Below are positions 19,162 through 33,932 of a DNA stretch of 64,000 nt, piece by piece. The position numbers and the translations under genes were made by a program. Below the pieces are notes generated by a model, which was not told the DNA's origin, did no database searches, and saw nothing but the letters and a program-made list of their open reading frames with translations. The DNA comes from Prochlorococcus marinus str. MIT 9515 (lineage in GTDB: Bacteria; Cyanobacteriota; Cyanobacteriia; PCC-6307; Cyanobiaceae): the NCBI RefSeq assembly GCF_000015665.1, contig NC_008817.1, forward strand, positions 310,001 to 374,000. Reading direction: 5' to 3'. Each line of letters begins with the position of its first letter. Position 1 is the first letter of the stretch.

Positions 19162-19818
19162 ATGTCGAATTCCTCATCTGTTTACGACTGGTTTCAAGAG
19201 AGACTTGAAATTCAAGACATAACCGACGACGTAACTTCCAAGTACGTACCCCCTCACGTAAATATTTTTTACTGTTTAGGAGGCATAACTTTAGTATGCT
19301 TCCTAATTCAATTTGCAACAGGTTTTGCAATGACTTTTTACTATAAGCCAACTGTTACCCAAGCTTATAACTCTGTAAGCTACTTAATGACTGATGTAAG
19401 TTTTGGTTGGTTAATAAGATCTGTTCATAGATGGAGTGCATCTATGATGGTTTTGATGTTAATTTTACATGTTTTTAGGGTTTACCTTACCGGTGGATTT
19501 AAAAGACCAAGAGAATTAACTTGGGTAACAGGTGTTGTCATGGCAGTTATAACAGTTGCTTTTGGAGTCACAGGTTATTCACTTCCATGGGATCAAGTTG
19601 GATACTGGGCGGTTAAGATTGTTTCAGGTGTGCCTGCAGCGATTCCAATTATTGGTGATTTCATGGTTGAACTTCTTCGTGGAGGAGAAAGTGTAGGGCA
19701 ATCAACTCTTACAAGATTTTATAGTCTCCATACTTTCGTTCTTCCTTGGTCCTTAGCAGTATTTATGCTTATGCATTTTCTTATGATTCGTAAACAAGGT
19801 ATTTCAGGTCCGCTATAA
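19162..19818 (+). CDS. petB: cytochrome b6
   Basis: Core subunit of the cytochrome b6f complex linking PSII and PSI. The 218-aa sequence has four membrane helices with the bis-His haem ligands (in [11 protein letters not shown] and [12 protein letters not shown], and in SLHTFVLPW and [17 protein letters not shown]) and the Cys near CLGG that binds haem cn ([12 protein letters not shown]). It is divergent from ctpA across roughly 70 bp and is followed by petD 43 bp later. Confidence 0.99.
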   Translation: MSNSSSVYDWFQERLEIQDITDDVTSKYVPPHVNIFYCLGGITLVCFLIQFATGFAMTFYYKPTVTQAYNSVSYLMTDVSFGWLIRSVHRWSASMMVLMLILHVFRVYLTGGFKRPRELTWVTGVVMAVITVAFGVTGYSLPWDQVGYWAVKIVSGVPAAIPIIGDFMVELLRGGESVGQSTLTRFYSLHTFVLPWSLAVFMLMHFLMIRKQGISGPL

Positions 19819-19861
19819 CCCCTTATAATTCTAATAATTTAAATTTTAAGTATAGTTTTAT

Positions 19862-20344
19862 ATGTCTACTCTAAAAAAACCCGATTTATCAGATCCGAAA
19901 TTAAGAGCTAAATTAGCTAAAGGTATGGGTCACAATTATTACGGTGAACCAGCTTGGCCAAACGATCTTTTATACATTTTCCCTGTTGTAATACTGGGAA
20001 CAATAGCTTGTGTTGTGGGGCTGGCTGTTCTAGATCCGGCCATGTTGGGAGATAAGGCTAATCCATTTGCCACTCCTTTAGAAATACTTCCTGAATGGTA
20101 TCTTTATCCTGTGTTTCAAATACTTAGGGTAGTTCCAAATAAGTTACTTGGAATAGCTCTTCAAACATTAATTCCTCTTGGATTAATGATCTTGCCTTTT
20201 ATAGAAAATGTAAACAAATTCTCTAATCCTTTTAGAAGACCAGTAGCGATGGTGGTTTTTCTTTTTGGAACTTTTTTAACTATTTACCTTGGAATAGGTG
20301 CTTGCTTACCAATTGATAAGTCTCTAACTTTAGGATTATTTTAA
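19862..20344 (+). CDS. petD: cytochrome b6f complex subunit IV
   Basis: A 160-aa, three-helix subunit that forms the quinol oxidation site with cytochrome b6. The conserved [19 protein letters not shown] start and the PEWY motif ([14 protein letters not shown], about residues 77-90) are present. It is the second gene of petB-petD. It converges with the invertase-like gene, leaving only 6 bp between the two stop codons. Confidence 0.99.
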   Translation: MSTLKKPDLSDPKLRAKLAKGMGHNYYGEPAWPNDLLYIFPVVILGTIACVVGLAVLDPAMLGDKANPFATPLEILPEWYLYPVFQILRVVPNKLLGIALQTLIPLGLMILPFIENVNKFSNPFRRPVAMVVFLFGTFLTIYLGIGACLPIDKSLTLGLF

Positions 20345-20350
20345 GGTCAT

Positions 20351-21790
20351 TTAGAGGTCAAACATATCCAAATCATTATTCTCTTCTCTTAGGAAATGAT
20401 GCATTAATAAAAAACCAACTATTGTCCATGTTTGATAAGTTCTTGATTGCTGTCCAACCCATGTACCAGTAGGCCCATCAAAATATTCTGCCCACTCTTG
20501 TTTTGGTAATTGATTTAGTTGACACCAATAAGATTCTTCAATTAAGGATCTCATCTCTTCCATTAAAATCACATCTTCAGTAGGAAATCTTTTTTGATGT
20601 AAAAGAACCGAAGTCCCGAAAAACCAAAGTAAACTTGGCCAATGCCCTCCATTGTGGTAGCTCCAAGGCCAATTTTTAGGATCTGATCCCGTTTTATTCT
20701 GCCATTCTTCTACATCCATATGAGGATGACATATCCTCATTGGCATTTGTGCTATTAGATGTTGCCTGTTGTGAAGTACTAGTCTAAAAAGTGCTCTTTG
20801 TTCTGAAGAAGGTAACACTCCGAACATACATGCTAAAGAGTTTCCTAAGCTATAAAATCTAAAATCGGGTCTACCTGTCCTAATGTTCCCTATCAAATAC
20901 CCACCTCTGTTCTCCAACCACTCTTGAAGCCATGATGGCACCACTTGAGGCTGAACATTAAATTCATTGAAGTGTTGGTCCTCTCCATATTGTTCTGTAG
21001 GCCTTCTTCTTAGGATTTGCATCGTTTGGCTTGTAACCCAGTAATGTTTTAAAAGAAAACTTCTTAGATCTTCAACCCATTGACTAGTAAGAATTAGTCT
21101 TTGATCTAATAACCTACTAACGTGATCTTCACGACTTAATTCCATAAGGTTAATACAGCTTTTCAAACATCCATGAAGTAATACCTCTACTTCCAAAGGA
21201 GCCCCCCATACATCCATTGGTCTATCAATCATGAATGCACAATCGGGTACGAAAAGAACAGGTGTCCCCTCAAATGTTGGATGTAAAACTAAATCTAGTA
21301 AAAGTTGTATTCCTCTCTGCACGCTTTGGCTTTTGCCGAATGAATAATCACCACTTTTATTGACATAATACCAACATAATATAGGCCACCATAAACTTGC
21401 ATCAGCAGAGGTGATTCTCCCTATTGATCTCTGACCATAGTCTCCAATTAATTTTCCTTTCTCTTCAACAAAACTTGTAGGAAATACTCCACGTGTTTGA
21501 TAACTAGTGCTTTGTAGTTCAAGGCATACACTTAGGAACTTTCTAACAATGTCGTACCTTTTTTGTGTGATGAGATAAATCATTACTGGAACATTATCTC
21601 TTAGAAATATTTCTCCATAATTTAATTTGAGGTTTTTGGAAGGATGTTCTAATGCGGCAACACTGCCGACCAGCTCCCCTGATATCTTAATTAAGGTCTT
21701 TTCAAAGTGTTCTTTTGCATTTGTTACAATTTTGTCTTCATCTGAACTTGGACGAACTCTTAAATTTTTTTGACTGAATCTTTCTGCCAT
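20351..21790 (-). CDS. alkaline/neutral invertase-like glycoside hydrolase (GH100)
   Basis: A GH100 protein; characterised members split sucrose into glucose and fructose. The conserved N-terminal block GEIFLRDNVPVMIYLI, the RITSADASLWWPILCWYY region (Asp likely catalytic) and GGHWPSLLWFFG are all visible. The ATG at 21790 (MAERFSQKNLRVRP) gives about 479 aa and fits the family; a longer frame reaches 21946, but its extra 52 residues look non-homologous. It converges with petD. Sucrose or a related compound is the likely substrate. Confidence 0.9.
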   Translation of the reverse strand: MAERFSQKNLRVRPSSDEDKIVTNAKEHFEKTLIKISGELVGSVAALEHPSKNLKLNYGEIFLRDNVPVMIYLITQKRYDIVRKFLSVCLELQSTSYQTRGVFPTSFVEEKGKLIGDYGQRSIGRITSADASLWWPILCWYYVNKSGDYSFGKSQSVQRGIQLLLDLVLHPTFEGTPVLFVPDCAFMIDRPMDVWGAPLEVEVLLHGCLKSCINLMELSREDHVSRLLDQRLILTSQWVEDLRSFLLKHYWVTSQTMQILRRRPTEQYGEDQHFNEFNVQPQVVPSWLQEWLENRGGYLIGNIRTGRPDFRFYSLGNSLACMFGVLPSSEQRALFRLVLHNRQHLIAQMPMRICHPHMDVEEWQNKTGSDPKNWPWSYHNGGHWPSLLWFFGTSVLLHQKRFPTEDVILMEEMRSLIEESYWCQLNQLPKQEWAEYFDGPTGTWVGQQSRTYQTWTIVGFLLMHHFLREENNDLDMFDL

Positions 21791-21946
21791 TTCATTTAAA
21801 TCCCTTTGATATAAGACTAGTTCTTTAAATAGACTTTGAACGAAAATAAAAATTAATAAAAAATTTTGTATAAAAGGTTGCACAATTACAGTCGGATGGT
21901 TTAGTATTTTCTTCTGGGCAAAAATATTTCTTTTTGCATTATTCAC

Positions 21947-22403
21947 GCAATTACCTTAAATCTAATTTTCGGTAAATTAATGAATTTTTTGGAAACTAGA
22001 TTTCGATCATAATTTCCAGCCAGAAGAAGGGTTTTCCCTTCCAATGGGTTACACACTTGTTGTTTAACTCTGCACCTAGAAAACTTAAAACTTAGGAACT
22101 GATGCTTTTATTGCGTCAAGACTTTATCAAATTTTGTTTTGATAATTTTGAGATGTATTTGCAATAAAAGTGTGAGGTCCCGTCAAGAATATATAAATTG
22201 TTTTCAATTGCTAACTTATAGTTTTTTGAAAACCAACGGATCTGAGATCTTGGAAAGTCACTTTGAAATATTTTTAATGTGCACTCAAAGTAATCCTTAA
22301 TTTTTAAGGAGGCTGAACCTAAATAATTTAAGTCTTTCTTATTTTTATTTGGGCAACGCAATTCATATTGAGTAGATTTTTTTCTACAAAAGGATTTGAA
22401 CAC
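21947..22403. other. upstream/leader region of the rRNA operon
   Basis: Non-coding sequence between the invertase-like gene and 16S rRNA. It should hold the rRNA promoter and leader. A small perfect hairpin (GAAGGG, TTTT, CCCTTC) lies at 22026-22041. A 95-codon minus-strand frame from 22403 exists but starts at the 16S 5' end and reads like chance. Confidence 0.6.
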
Positions 22404-23885
<1,482 letters not shown>

Positions 23886-24008
23886 ACAGGGAGACAACAA
23901 AATGTAAATATTAATTTTGTCACCTTAGGTCGATCGGTATCTCAGGTTCTTAATATTAAGAATTTCAGTTTCTAAGTTTTTTCTAGGTCACACCCATCAC
24001 TTTTTCCT

Positions 24009-24082
<74 letters not shown>

Positions 24083-24094
24083 TATCTCTATGTT

Positions 24095-24167
24095 GGGGGT
24101 ATAGCTCAGTTGGTAGAGCGCCTGCTTTGCAAGCAGGATGTCAGCGGTTCGAGTCCGCTTACCTCCA
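24095..24167 (+). tRNA. tRNA-Ala (anticodon TGC)
   Basis: Second spacer tRNA. Acceptor GGGGGTA with TACCTCC, anticodon loop TTTGCAA with TGC, T-arm GGTTCGAGTCC, discriminator A. 73 nt. Confidence 0.98.
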
Positions 24168-24433
24168 CTGAATACCACCTCTTACATATAAATAAAGAGG
24201 GAAATTGTTTTGAGTCGTGTCCTATAGCTCTGAGCGAATCTAGCTTCCTATTTCTTTAATTAAATAAGATGCTGGACTCATTGAATTATTATTCATTGTT
24301 TTCAGAGAACCTTGACAACTGCATAGATTATTTTTGAAGACAATAAGCATCTTTAATGATGCAGATTTATTATTTGTGCGAATGCATCAAATAGCAATTC
24401 TATTAAGCTGATGCTTCAATTATTGAAGTTATT

Positions 24434-27308
<2,875 letters not shown>

Positions 27309-27373
27309 AAATAAACTTAATTTATTGTCTTTGATTTATATAATTTTCTATGCAGTTCTCAAGGTTCATACTA

Positions 27374-27491
27374 TCCTGGTGTTCATGGCGATGTGGAACC
27401 ACTCCGATCCATCTCGAACTCGGTTGTGAAACGCATCAGCGGCGAAAATATTTAGGGGGTAGCCCCTTGAGAAAATAGCTCAATGCCAGGT
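27374..27491 (+). rRNA. rrf: 5S ribosomal RNA
   Basis: About 118 nt starting TCCTGGTGTTCATGGCG and closing with CAATGCCAGGT, whose ends pair. The CACTCCGATCCATCTCGAAC loop is characteristic. It follows 23S by 65 bp. Confidence 0.97.
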
Positions 27492-27502
27492 AAAAATATT
27501 TT

Positions 27503-27537
27503 AAAGGGTTTACTTTTTTAAAGTAAGCCCTTTTTTA
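27503..27537 (+). terminator. terminator of the rRNA operon
   Basis: AAAGGGTTTACTT pairs with AAGTAAGCCCTTT (one G-T pair) with a short T-rich loop, followed by TTTTTT. It lies 12 bp after 5S rRNA and overlaps the stop codon of the convergent mutM, so it may work in both directions. Confidence 0.88.
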
Positions 27538-28416
27538 TTTCTGACATTTACGACACCAATGTGTACTTCTTCCTGAAATTTTTTGTCTTTCAATCAAATT
27601 TTTGCATGCATGACACTTCTTACCAGTTCTTCTATAGACATTAGTTTGTAATCCAAAATTACCATTTTCTCCTTCTAAGTCTCTAAAGTCGCTAAAAGTT
27701 GTTCCGCCTGCACCAATACTTTTTTTTAAAACTTCGATTATTGCTATCCTAAGTTTTATTAGTTCATGTTTTTCAATTGTTCTAGCCTCTCTAAAAGGGG
27801 ATATCCCAGCGGAATAAAGACTTTCATCTGCATATATGTTTCCAATTCCAGCTACGATTGTTTGATCTAATAAAATAGATTTTATGGATCTTGTTTTGTT
27901 TAAAATTATTTTTGTAAGATAACTGATATTAAATTTTTCAGAAAATGGCTCAGGTCCTAATGCTCCTAATCCTTTAATAATATTTTTTGGTGATAATCCC
28001 TCTCTAACCCACCACATTTGTCCAAAACTTCTTACATCAATATATCTGAGTTCATTATTGTTGTTATCAAAAAGCCTTATTCTTGTATGTTTGCAAGGGC
28101 TAGTAGGATTTTTATTAAACGTAAAGTAACCAGTCATTCTTAGGTGAACCACAAGGCTACCATTGTTTTTTAATGACATTTCATTTTCGATATATGTGTG
28201 ATTTCTATCAGCTTTCTTTAGTTTCGCGATCAAATATTTTCCTCTTCTATCCCACTTATTTATAAGTGAGTTCTGAAGACCTTTTACAAAGTCTTGTTTA
28301 TCGATGGGATAAGCAACAGTTGATTCTCTACAGATTTCAACTCTTTTGATAATAAAATTCTTAAGTTTTTGCTCTAAACCTTTTCTAACAGTTTCAACTT
28401 CAGGTAACTCAGGCAA
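27535..28416 (-). CDS. mutM: formamidopyrimidine-DNA glycosylase
   Basis: A base-excision repair enzyme that removes oxidised purines such as 8-oxoguanine. It begins [14 protein letters not shown], with the catalytic Pro-2 and Glu-3. The lesion-recognition and helix-two-turn-helix region is present ([20 protein letters not shown]), and it ends in a zinc finger ([11 protein letters not shown]... HWCRKCQ). 293 aa, slightly long owing to a central insertion around [11 protein letters not shown]. It is 4 bp downstream of psaE, so probably cotranscribed. Confidence 0.98.
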   Translation of the reverse strand: MPELPEVETVRKGLEQKLKNFIIKRVEICRESTVAYPIDKQDFVKGLQNSLINKWDRRGKYLIAKLKKADRNHTYIENEMSLKNNGSLVVHLRMTGYFTFNKNPTSPCKHTRIRLFDNNNNELRYIDVRSFGQMWWVREGLSPKNIIKGLGALGPEPFSEKFNISYLTKIILNKTRSIKSILLDQTIVAGIGNIYADESLYSAGISPFREARTIEKHELIKLRIAIIEVLKKSIGAGGTTFSDFRDLEGENGNFGLQTNVYRRTGKKCHACKNLIERQKISGRSTHWCRKCQK

Positions 28417-28420
28417 ATTT

Positions 28421-28630
28421 TTAAATTTTTTCTAATTCAACTTCAGCAAAGTTATTTGTCACGTTTCCACCGTCAGTTCCACTTATTCCATAGAAATTAA
28501 CTCTATCAAATTTAACAGTCACATTATACTTAATCCCTGATTTATCTATAGAAGCCACCTTCCCTGTATCGTTATACCAGTAAGATTCCTTTCTTTTAAT
28601 ACGAACAAAATCCCCTCTTGCAATTGTCAT
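28421..28630 (-). CDS. psaE: photosystem I subunit IV
   Basis: A stromal-side PSI subunit that helps dock ferredoxin and supports cyclic electron flow. The ATG at 28630 gives [20 protein letters not shown], the usual PsaE start, and 69 aa; the ATG at 28645 would add five residues with no counterpart in the family. An SH3-like barrel is expected, ending [11 protein letters not shown]. Confidence 0.97.
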   Translation of the reverse strand: MTIARGDFVRIKRKESYWYNDTGKVASIDKSGIKYNVTVKFDRVNFYGISGTDGGNVTNNFAEVELEKI

Positions 28631-28710
28631 AAATTTGAATTTCACTAATAAGACAATACCTCAAAAGGTATATCCAATGAAAAATTATTCACACATATTA
28701 ATCAAAACGA

Positions 28711-29472
28711 TTAGCAGAAATCATTTATTAAATTTTTTTCAAATTCTTCTTTAGCAGGTATCCATCCTCTCCATTTTCTTCCAGGAATTCTTACGTCTAA
28801 ATCTTTTGTTTCACACTTAATGGAGATAATTACCTTTTTATTATTTTGATTTAGAGCGTTCAAAATTTTTCTACCATTTAGTTCTTCTAATTCATTTTGT
28901 TGAGTTGTTATAGGTCCATAGTTTTTTTTCTTTTTACTTATCAATTGATCAATCTCTTCTTCTTTGTAAGAAGCTTTAACTTTCTTACTAATAATATTCT
29001 TTTTTCTTAAAAATAATTTTGAACTAACCTGTAATGAATCTGGATTTTTGAGATTATTAATTTCAATTAGGTCTTTAAAGTTTAAACCATATTTAGCAGA
29101 GATTTCTGTAAGACTCTCCCCTTCTTGGACAATATGATAACTATTGTCTAAACCATCATTATGTTTAATTTCCTGACTAGGATCAGAAATTTTTAAATTT
29201 TGCCCTACATATATATAATTTTCATCTTTTAAATTATTTAATTTAATAATTAAATCTTTTTTTAATGAATAAAACTTTGAGATGCTAGTAATAGTATCGC
29301 CCACTTGGACAATATGAATTTTGTTAAAGTCTGATATTTCAGTTTTAGTTGATTCTGCATTCGTAGCATTTTCTATTTGATTATTTGATGAATCTATTAT
29401 TTCTTCAGCCTTTATGAAATTAGGATTGAAAAAATTAATAATGCAGGCAAATAAAATAAATGTTGATTTCAT
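28711..29472 (-). CDS. exported protein with two LysM domains
   Basis: LysM domains bind peptidoglycan. After a signal peptide (MKSTFILFACIINFFNPNFI, Ala at the likely cut in KAEE) come two LysM modules, IVQVGDTITSISKFYSLKK (about residues 54-97) and IVQEGESLTEISAKYGLNF (about 113-156), and a C-terminal domain with RIPGRKWRGWIPAKEEF. No catalytic domain is recognised, so a cell-wall anchoring or structural role is most likely. Confidence 0.88.
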   Translation of the reverse strand: MKSTFILFACIINFFNPNFIKAEEIIDSSNNQIENATNAESTKTEISDFNKIHIVQVGDTITSISKFYSLKKDLIIKLNNLKDENYIYVGQNLKISDPSQEIKHNDGLDNSYHIVQEGESLTEISAKYGLNFKDLIEINNLKNPDSLQVSSKLFLRKKNIISKKVKASYKEEEIDQLISKKKKNYGPITTQQNELEELNGRKILNALNQNNKKVIISIKCETKDLDVRIPGRKWRGWIPAKEEFEKNLINDFC

Positions 29473-29544
29473 TAATTTATCTATTTTCTTAAAGATAATG
29501 TGTGTATTTAAAACCGCTAGACTTTTGAAACCAAATTAATTAAT

Positions 29545-30936
29545 TCAAATCTTGAAAATAAATTTTATAATTTTCATCACATTCTCATAAGGGGGATATC
29601 TCAAATCTAGATCAAATAAAAAGCCTTTATAAGTAATGGATTTTTGATTTGAAAAATTCTTAAATCCCTCCTCTCCATGAAATTTACCCATTCCACTTTT
29701 TCCCACTCCTCCAAATGGCAAATTTGGAATCAGTACCGGCAACATAACATCGTTAATACAAACGGTCCCAGAACTTGTAACTTTTGAAATATGATCATGA
29801 ATTTTTTTATTTCCTCCAAAAATATATATTGCTAAAGGTTTTGAAGCTTGATTAATTTTTTTTAATGCCGATTCCTTAGTTTCAATCCCAATAACTGGAA
29901 GAAGGGAACTAAATAATTCTTTTTGAAAAATATTTTTATCTTGTAATTTTACTTTTAAAATTGTGGGTGATATTTTCATTCTTTTTTTGCTAGAGGTTCC
30001 TCCGAATAAAATAAGTTTCTCTTTTTTAAATCTCTTGAGAAGTTCTGAAGTTTTGGAAAATTGATTTTTTTGTAATTTTGATAAGTTTTTCGAGATTAAT
30101 GGATTTTCGCCATAAAAAATAGTGATAAATTTCTTTAACTCCTCAACTAATTGTGTTTCAATTTCTTTTTCCACAAATATATGATTGGGGGCCATACATG
30201 ATTGCCCTGAATTGAAAAATTTACCCCATACAATTCTTTTTGCTGCAATTTCTAAATTTGCATTTTTGAAAATAATTACTGGATTTGTTCCACTAAGTTC
30301 AAGTGTTAAGGGAGTTAAGTTTCTTGATGCTGATTTCATAATAGATTTTCCCGTTTCAGTACTTCCTGTGAAAAAAATATGATCGAAATTTTGTTCTACC
30401 AGTTTTATTGACTCTTTATAATCTCCTTCAATTGTTAATAAAGTATCTTTTTGGAAATATTTATCAGTTAATTTTTTGATTAGTGTAGATATAGTGGAAC
30501 ATTTTTCTGATGGTTTTATTACAGCAGTATTTCCTGCAGAAAAAATATTTACGAGAGGCTTTAAAAGATATAACAAGGGATAATTATATGGTCCTAATAT
30601 AAGGACGCAACCAAGAGGTTCGTAGATTACTTTTGAGAATGATGGAAAAAGATATATTGGAGTTTTCACCTTTTTAGGTCGAATCCATGATTTAAGATTC
30701 TTCTTTGTCAATGAAATTTCTTCTTCAATCAAGAGAATTTCTGAAAGAGCTTCAATTTCTGATTTCCCGAGATCAAGGTAAAGAGCTTTAATGATTTCTT
30801 TTTTATTTTCATCTAAAAGTTGGGCAACCTTACTGATCTGCTGGATCCTCCAACTTATACTTTCTGTTTGACCTGTAATTACTTTATTTTTTAATGCATT
30901 AAGATTTGATTTATACGATTTATCTAAAATATTCAT
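29545..30936 (-). CDS. aldehyde dehydrogenase, class 3 type
   Basis: NAD(P)-dependent oxidation of an aldehyde, probably fatty or long-chain, judging by class 3 similarity and a hydrophobic C-terminal tail (MKIIKFIFKI). The active-site Cys lies in FFNSGQSCMAPNH and the general-base Glu in LELSGTNPVII; the Rossmann motif is FFTGSTETGKSIM. 463 aa is normal for this class. The natural substrate cannot be told. Confidence 0.93.
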   Translation of the reverse strand: MNILDKSYKSNLNALKNKVITGQTESISWRIQQISKVAQLLDENKKEIIKALYLDLGKSEIEALSEILLIEEEISLTKKNLKSWIRPKKVKTPIYLFPSFSKVIYEPLGCVLILGPYNYPLLYLLKPLVNIFSAGNTAVIKPSEKCSTISTLIKKLTDKYFQKDTLLTIEGDYKESIKLVEQNFDHIFFTGSTETGKSIMKSASRNLTPLTLELSGTNPVIIFKNANLEIAAKRIVWGKFFNSGQSCMAPNHIFVEKEIETQLVEELKKFITIFYGENPLISKNLSKLQKNQFSKTSELLKRFKKEKLILFGGTSSKKRMKISPTILKVKLQDKNIFQKELFSSLLPVIGIETKESALKKINQASKPLAIYIFGGNKKIHDHISKVTSSGTVCINDVMLPVLIPNLPFGGVGKSGMGKFHGEEGFKNFSNQKSITYKGFLFDLDLRYPPYENVMKIIKFIFKI

Positions 30937-31022
30937 CTAGAAAAAATTTTATATATTTGTTAATATATCAGATCGATAATATTAAATATCGATAAATTAT
31001 TTAAATAAAAAAAGGGTTTCTT

Positions 31023-31643
31023 TTGTTGTTTAATAATAATATTATTAAATCATTTTTTATTTTGAGAAATATAAAAAAAGAAGCACAATTTATTATTCCT
31101 TCTTGTTTATGTTTTTTATTATTTATCGTAGTTAATTTAACTCACTTTTATTTGGTCTCAGATCTTTCCTATTGGTCGAGTTACATTATTAATCAACCTT
31201 ATCGGATATTAAGTTATAGTTTTGTGCATAAAGATATTAATCATTTATTATCTAATTTATTTGGCATAATTGTAGTTAGATATTGTTTTATAAATCTGAA
31301 ATTGAAGAATATATTTCTTTTTCTTTATCTAATTATTTTATTAATACCAATTCAGACTTTTTTATTATTTATGATGGATAGTTTTTTATTTTATGAAAGA
31401 AATCGAGCGTTAGTTGGTTTTAGTGGAATTATATTTGGTACAGTTTCCTTCATATTGCTATCTTCTCTTTATGGGAAACAATACATTTTTAATATTTTTA
31501 TTGGTTTGAATAAGAATAATGAAATTTATAGGTTAACGACTGTTTTTTTATCTTTAGGGGTTGTTTATTCTTTTTTGCCAAGCATTAGCTTATCTGGACA
31601 TATCGCAGGAATATTGAGTGGCTTCATAATTTTTATTTTTTGA
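31023..31643 (+). CDS. rhomboid-family intramembrane serine protease
   Basis: A 206-aa polytopic membrane protein with the rhomboid catalytic dyad: Ser-134 in GFSGIIFG and His-193 in SGHIAG. The conserved HxxxxH...N block, HKDINHLLSN (residues 69-78), is also present. It cleaves membrane-spanning substrates within the bilayer. The only start in frame ahead of the first helix is TTG at 31023 (or 31026), so it uses a non-ATG start. Divergent from the aldehyde dehydrogenase. Confidence 0.85.
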   Translation: MLFNNNIIKSFFILRNIKKEAQFIIPSCLCFLLFIVVNLTHFYLVSDLSYWSSYIINQPYRILSYSFVHKDINHLLSNLFGIIVVRYCFINLKLKNIFLFLYLIILLIPIQTFLLFMMDSFLFYERNRALVGFSGIIFGTVSFILLSSLYGKQYIFNIFIGLNKNNEIYRLTTVFLSLGVVYSFLPSISLSGHIAGILSGFIIFIF

Positions 31644-31730
31644 TGCCAAAATATATTATTACTAAGCATTTATTCAATTAACGTCCTCAAAATCTTAAAA
31701 GTCTTATTTTATTAAGCTAATATATTTCTA

Positions 31731-32621
31731 ATGAATAAAAATTTTTCAATCAGATTAATATCTAATAATGAGATTCAGAAAGTTACTGATTGGGCTAAGC
31801 TAGAAGGATTTGCTCCTGGATTTGATGACATATCAATTTATAAAAATACCGATAAAAAAGGGATATGGGTTGGATGCCTTGATAATGATCCCATAGGTTC
31901 TATTGCTTGTGTTAAATATAATTCTTCATATGGATTTATAGGATTATTCATCGTAAAAAAAGAATTCCGTAATATGGGTTATGGAGTGAGATTATGGAAA
32001 CATGCATTAGATTATTTGAAAAATGTTGATTGTATTGGTTTAGAAGCAGCTCCAAACAGATTAGATGATTATCAAAAGTGGGGGTTTAAAAAATCCTCCA
32101 TAACAAATAGATGGAAATCAGAGGGTATTCAAGATTTACCAAATGGCAAATTTTATAAAGATGAAAATAATGCTTTTAAGGTTGTCCCAGGTAATCAGAT
32201 TTCGCCAGAAGCTGTTTTGATATATGACTCTCAGAGAGAACCTAGTCCTAGACCACATTTCTTGAACGATTGGCTGAAGAATTCTTTTGGAAATGTTAGC
32301 GCTCTTGTTGATAATAATGGAATGTGCCATGGCTTTGGAAGGATAAGACCCTGCATTCTTCAAGATAATAATCAAGGATGGCGAATTGGACCTCTTCTTG
32401 CTGATACTCCTCCTTTAGCAGAATTACTTATTAGAAAATTAGTTAGGAATCTAGAGGCTCAAATCTTGTTAGATTGTTCAAGTCTTAATCCTTATGCAAA
32501 TTACCTTTTATCTAGTATGGGGTTTAAAGAAATCTCACAAACTTATAGAATGTATAAAGGCATTCAGCCTTCATGTCCAATGAACCAGGTATATGGGCTT
32601 GCTTGTTTAGAGCTAGGCTAG
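31731..32621 (+). CDS. GNAT-family N-acetyltransferase with two domains
   Basis: A 296-aa protein. The N-terminal half is a clear GNAT domain: GLFIVKKEFRNMGYGVRLWKHAL carries the acetyl-CoA loop (R/QxxGxG type), followed by GLEAAPNRLDDYQKWGFKK. The C-terminal half (GFGRIRPC... GFKEISQTYRMYKG) resembles the second, degenerate GNAT domain of the YitI-like two-domain family. The substrate is unknown. Confidence 0.87.
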   Translation: MNKNFSIRLISNNEIQKVTDWAKLEGFAPGFDDISIYKNTDKKGIWVGCLDNDPIGSIACVKYNSSYGFIGLFIVKKEFRNMGYGVRLWKHALDYLKNVDCIGLEAAPNRLDDYQKWGFKKSSITNRWKSEGIQDLPNGKFYKDENNAFKVVPGNQISPEAVLIYDSQREPSPRPHFLNDWLKNSFGNVSALVDNNGMCHGFGRIRPCILQDNNQGWRIGPLLADTPPLAELLIRKLVRNLEAQILLDCSSLNPYANYLLSSMGFKEISQTYRMYKGIQPSCPMNQVYGLACLELG

Positions 32622-32718
32622 TCATTTCTCCAATACAGAACATTTTTCTCTTATTTCTATTTATCTTTTCATAACTAGAAACTTTATAGAGTTATTTCTT
32701 GATTCGCTTTTGGGAAGG

Positions 32719-32973
32719 TTAATGCTCAGCTTTTTTTAATATTCTTTCTACAGTATCTGCGTTGATTATTTTGATCTCTCCATTATCAATATCGGCGACT
32801 TGAAACAGGGTCCATGAATTTGGATTTCTTGCTCCTCCTATACAGTTAATCACTTGCCCAATCCAATAATTATTCTGGCCGTTTTGGACATTCTCTAGAG
32901 TGTTATCATTTCTAACCATGACATAATCACCAGGGTTGACGAAAAGAAATTCATAAACTTCGGAAGATACCAT
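32719..32973 (-). CDS. DUF3104-type small protein
   Basis: An 84-aa protein of a picocyanobacterial family I know as DUF3104, recognised by VNPGDYVMVRNDN, WIGQVINCIGGARNPNSW and LFQVADIDNGEIKIINAD. It is probably a compact beta fold. Function unknown. Confidence 0.75.
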   Translation of the reverse strand: MVSSEVYEFLFVNPGDYVMVRNDNTLENVQNGQNNYWIGQVINCIGGARNPNSWTLFQVADIDNGEIKIINADTVERILKKAEH

Positions 32974-33445
32974 AATGCAAAGACTTGTTAGTACAAATAT
33001 ACTACAGAACTCATGCCTCTGGTCTTGCCTTGGAGGGGATAGCTATCTTCTTAATCATGAAAAAATAAAAAAAGGGGAATCTTTTTGAATTTAGGATTAA
33101 TTTTTAGCTATGACAAATATTTGTATGTATAGATGATGATTAGATTAAAAATTTTTGACTGAGAATTAAATTAACTGATTTTTAAAAAATTCAAATAGTT
33201 TTTATTTTATCAAGGACATTATCATGGTTGGAGACTAGTTTTGTAAATAATAAAAAGCTGACCTACCAATAGTAATTAATCCTTTACTTTTTTAAATTTA
33301 ACTTTCTCTCGAAAGTTTTATTGAATCTTGTATAAATTAGGAATGAATTATAAAAAGGCAAATATTTCTAGAGAAATAATTTTAAATGAGTCACTCAACT
33401 ACATAAAGTTTGAGCAAAAAGGTATTAATTAAACATCGTAATTAA
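32974..33445. other. 472-bp AT-rich gap
   Basis: No convincing gene. A 29-codon frame starting MNYKKANISREIILNES runs 33343-33432 and cannot be excluded as a peptide. A 15-codon minus frame near 33056 is too short to judge. Confidence 0.5.
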
Positions 33446-33580
33446 TTAAAGCCAACCTTCTTTCATTTTTAAATATAATTGCTCTGTTTCCGCGGCATAA
33501 CCATTAAGATCTTGGTATGATTTTTGCTGCTGTTGTGGTTGTGGGGTGGAATCTCTTTCTTGAGTTTGAACTTCGCTCAT
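33446..33580 (-). CDS. small Gln-rich hypothetical protein
   Basis: A 44-aa frame starting MSEVQTQERDSTPQPQQQQK, followed by an aromatic segment ending LYLKMKEGWL. A disordered N-terminus and a short helix are likely. It has a good ATG and gene-like composition but no recognised family. Confidence 0.55.
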   Translation of the reverse strand: MSEVQTQERDSTPQPQQQQKSYQDLNGYAAETEQLYLKMKEGWL

Positions 33581-33686
33581 TAGTCCAATAAATTAATGTG
33601 TTTATTCTCTCATATTTAAAGGTTTTTTTGTTTGGCTGAATTCTTAAATTTTATTTAAATTTTATTTATCTATATTTACGCAGATA

Positions 33687-33788
33687 TTACTTAGCAGCAG
33701 TTGTTTTGGAGTATAGAAATTGAACCTCCCAATATACTATTCCAAGAAAAATTGCACTTGCAAGAAGAATTTCAGAGATTGTAAGCAT
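33687..33788 (-). CDS. small single-span membrane protein
   Basis: A 33-aa protein: MLTISEILLASAIFLGIVY, then WEVQFLYSKTTAAK. One transmembrane helix with a short polar tail, of the type of small photosystem- or NDH-associated subunits, but it matches none that I can name. Confidence 0.55.
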   Translation of the reverse strand: MLTISEILLASAIFLGIVYWEVQFLYSKTTAAK

Positions 33789-33932
33789 GGCTTTATCTAC
33801 GCTAATTTAATTTTCATATCAATTTATATAGAAGGCAATAGGTACTACTTACATTTTAATTTCATATAAATCTTATTTAGTTAAATAAATAATTAAATAA
33901 TATAAGATTAAAAATAAATTCAAAATTCTTTC

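Noticed and set aside
19097-19351. 84-codon minus-strand frame over petB
   Set aside because: It is a shadow of the well-supported petB coding frame.
22116-22403. 95-codon minus-strand frame before 16S rRNA
   Set aside because: It starts exactly at the 16S 5' end, lies over the rRNA leader, and its translation has no domain-like pattern.
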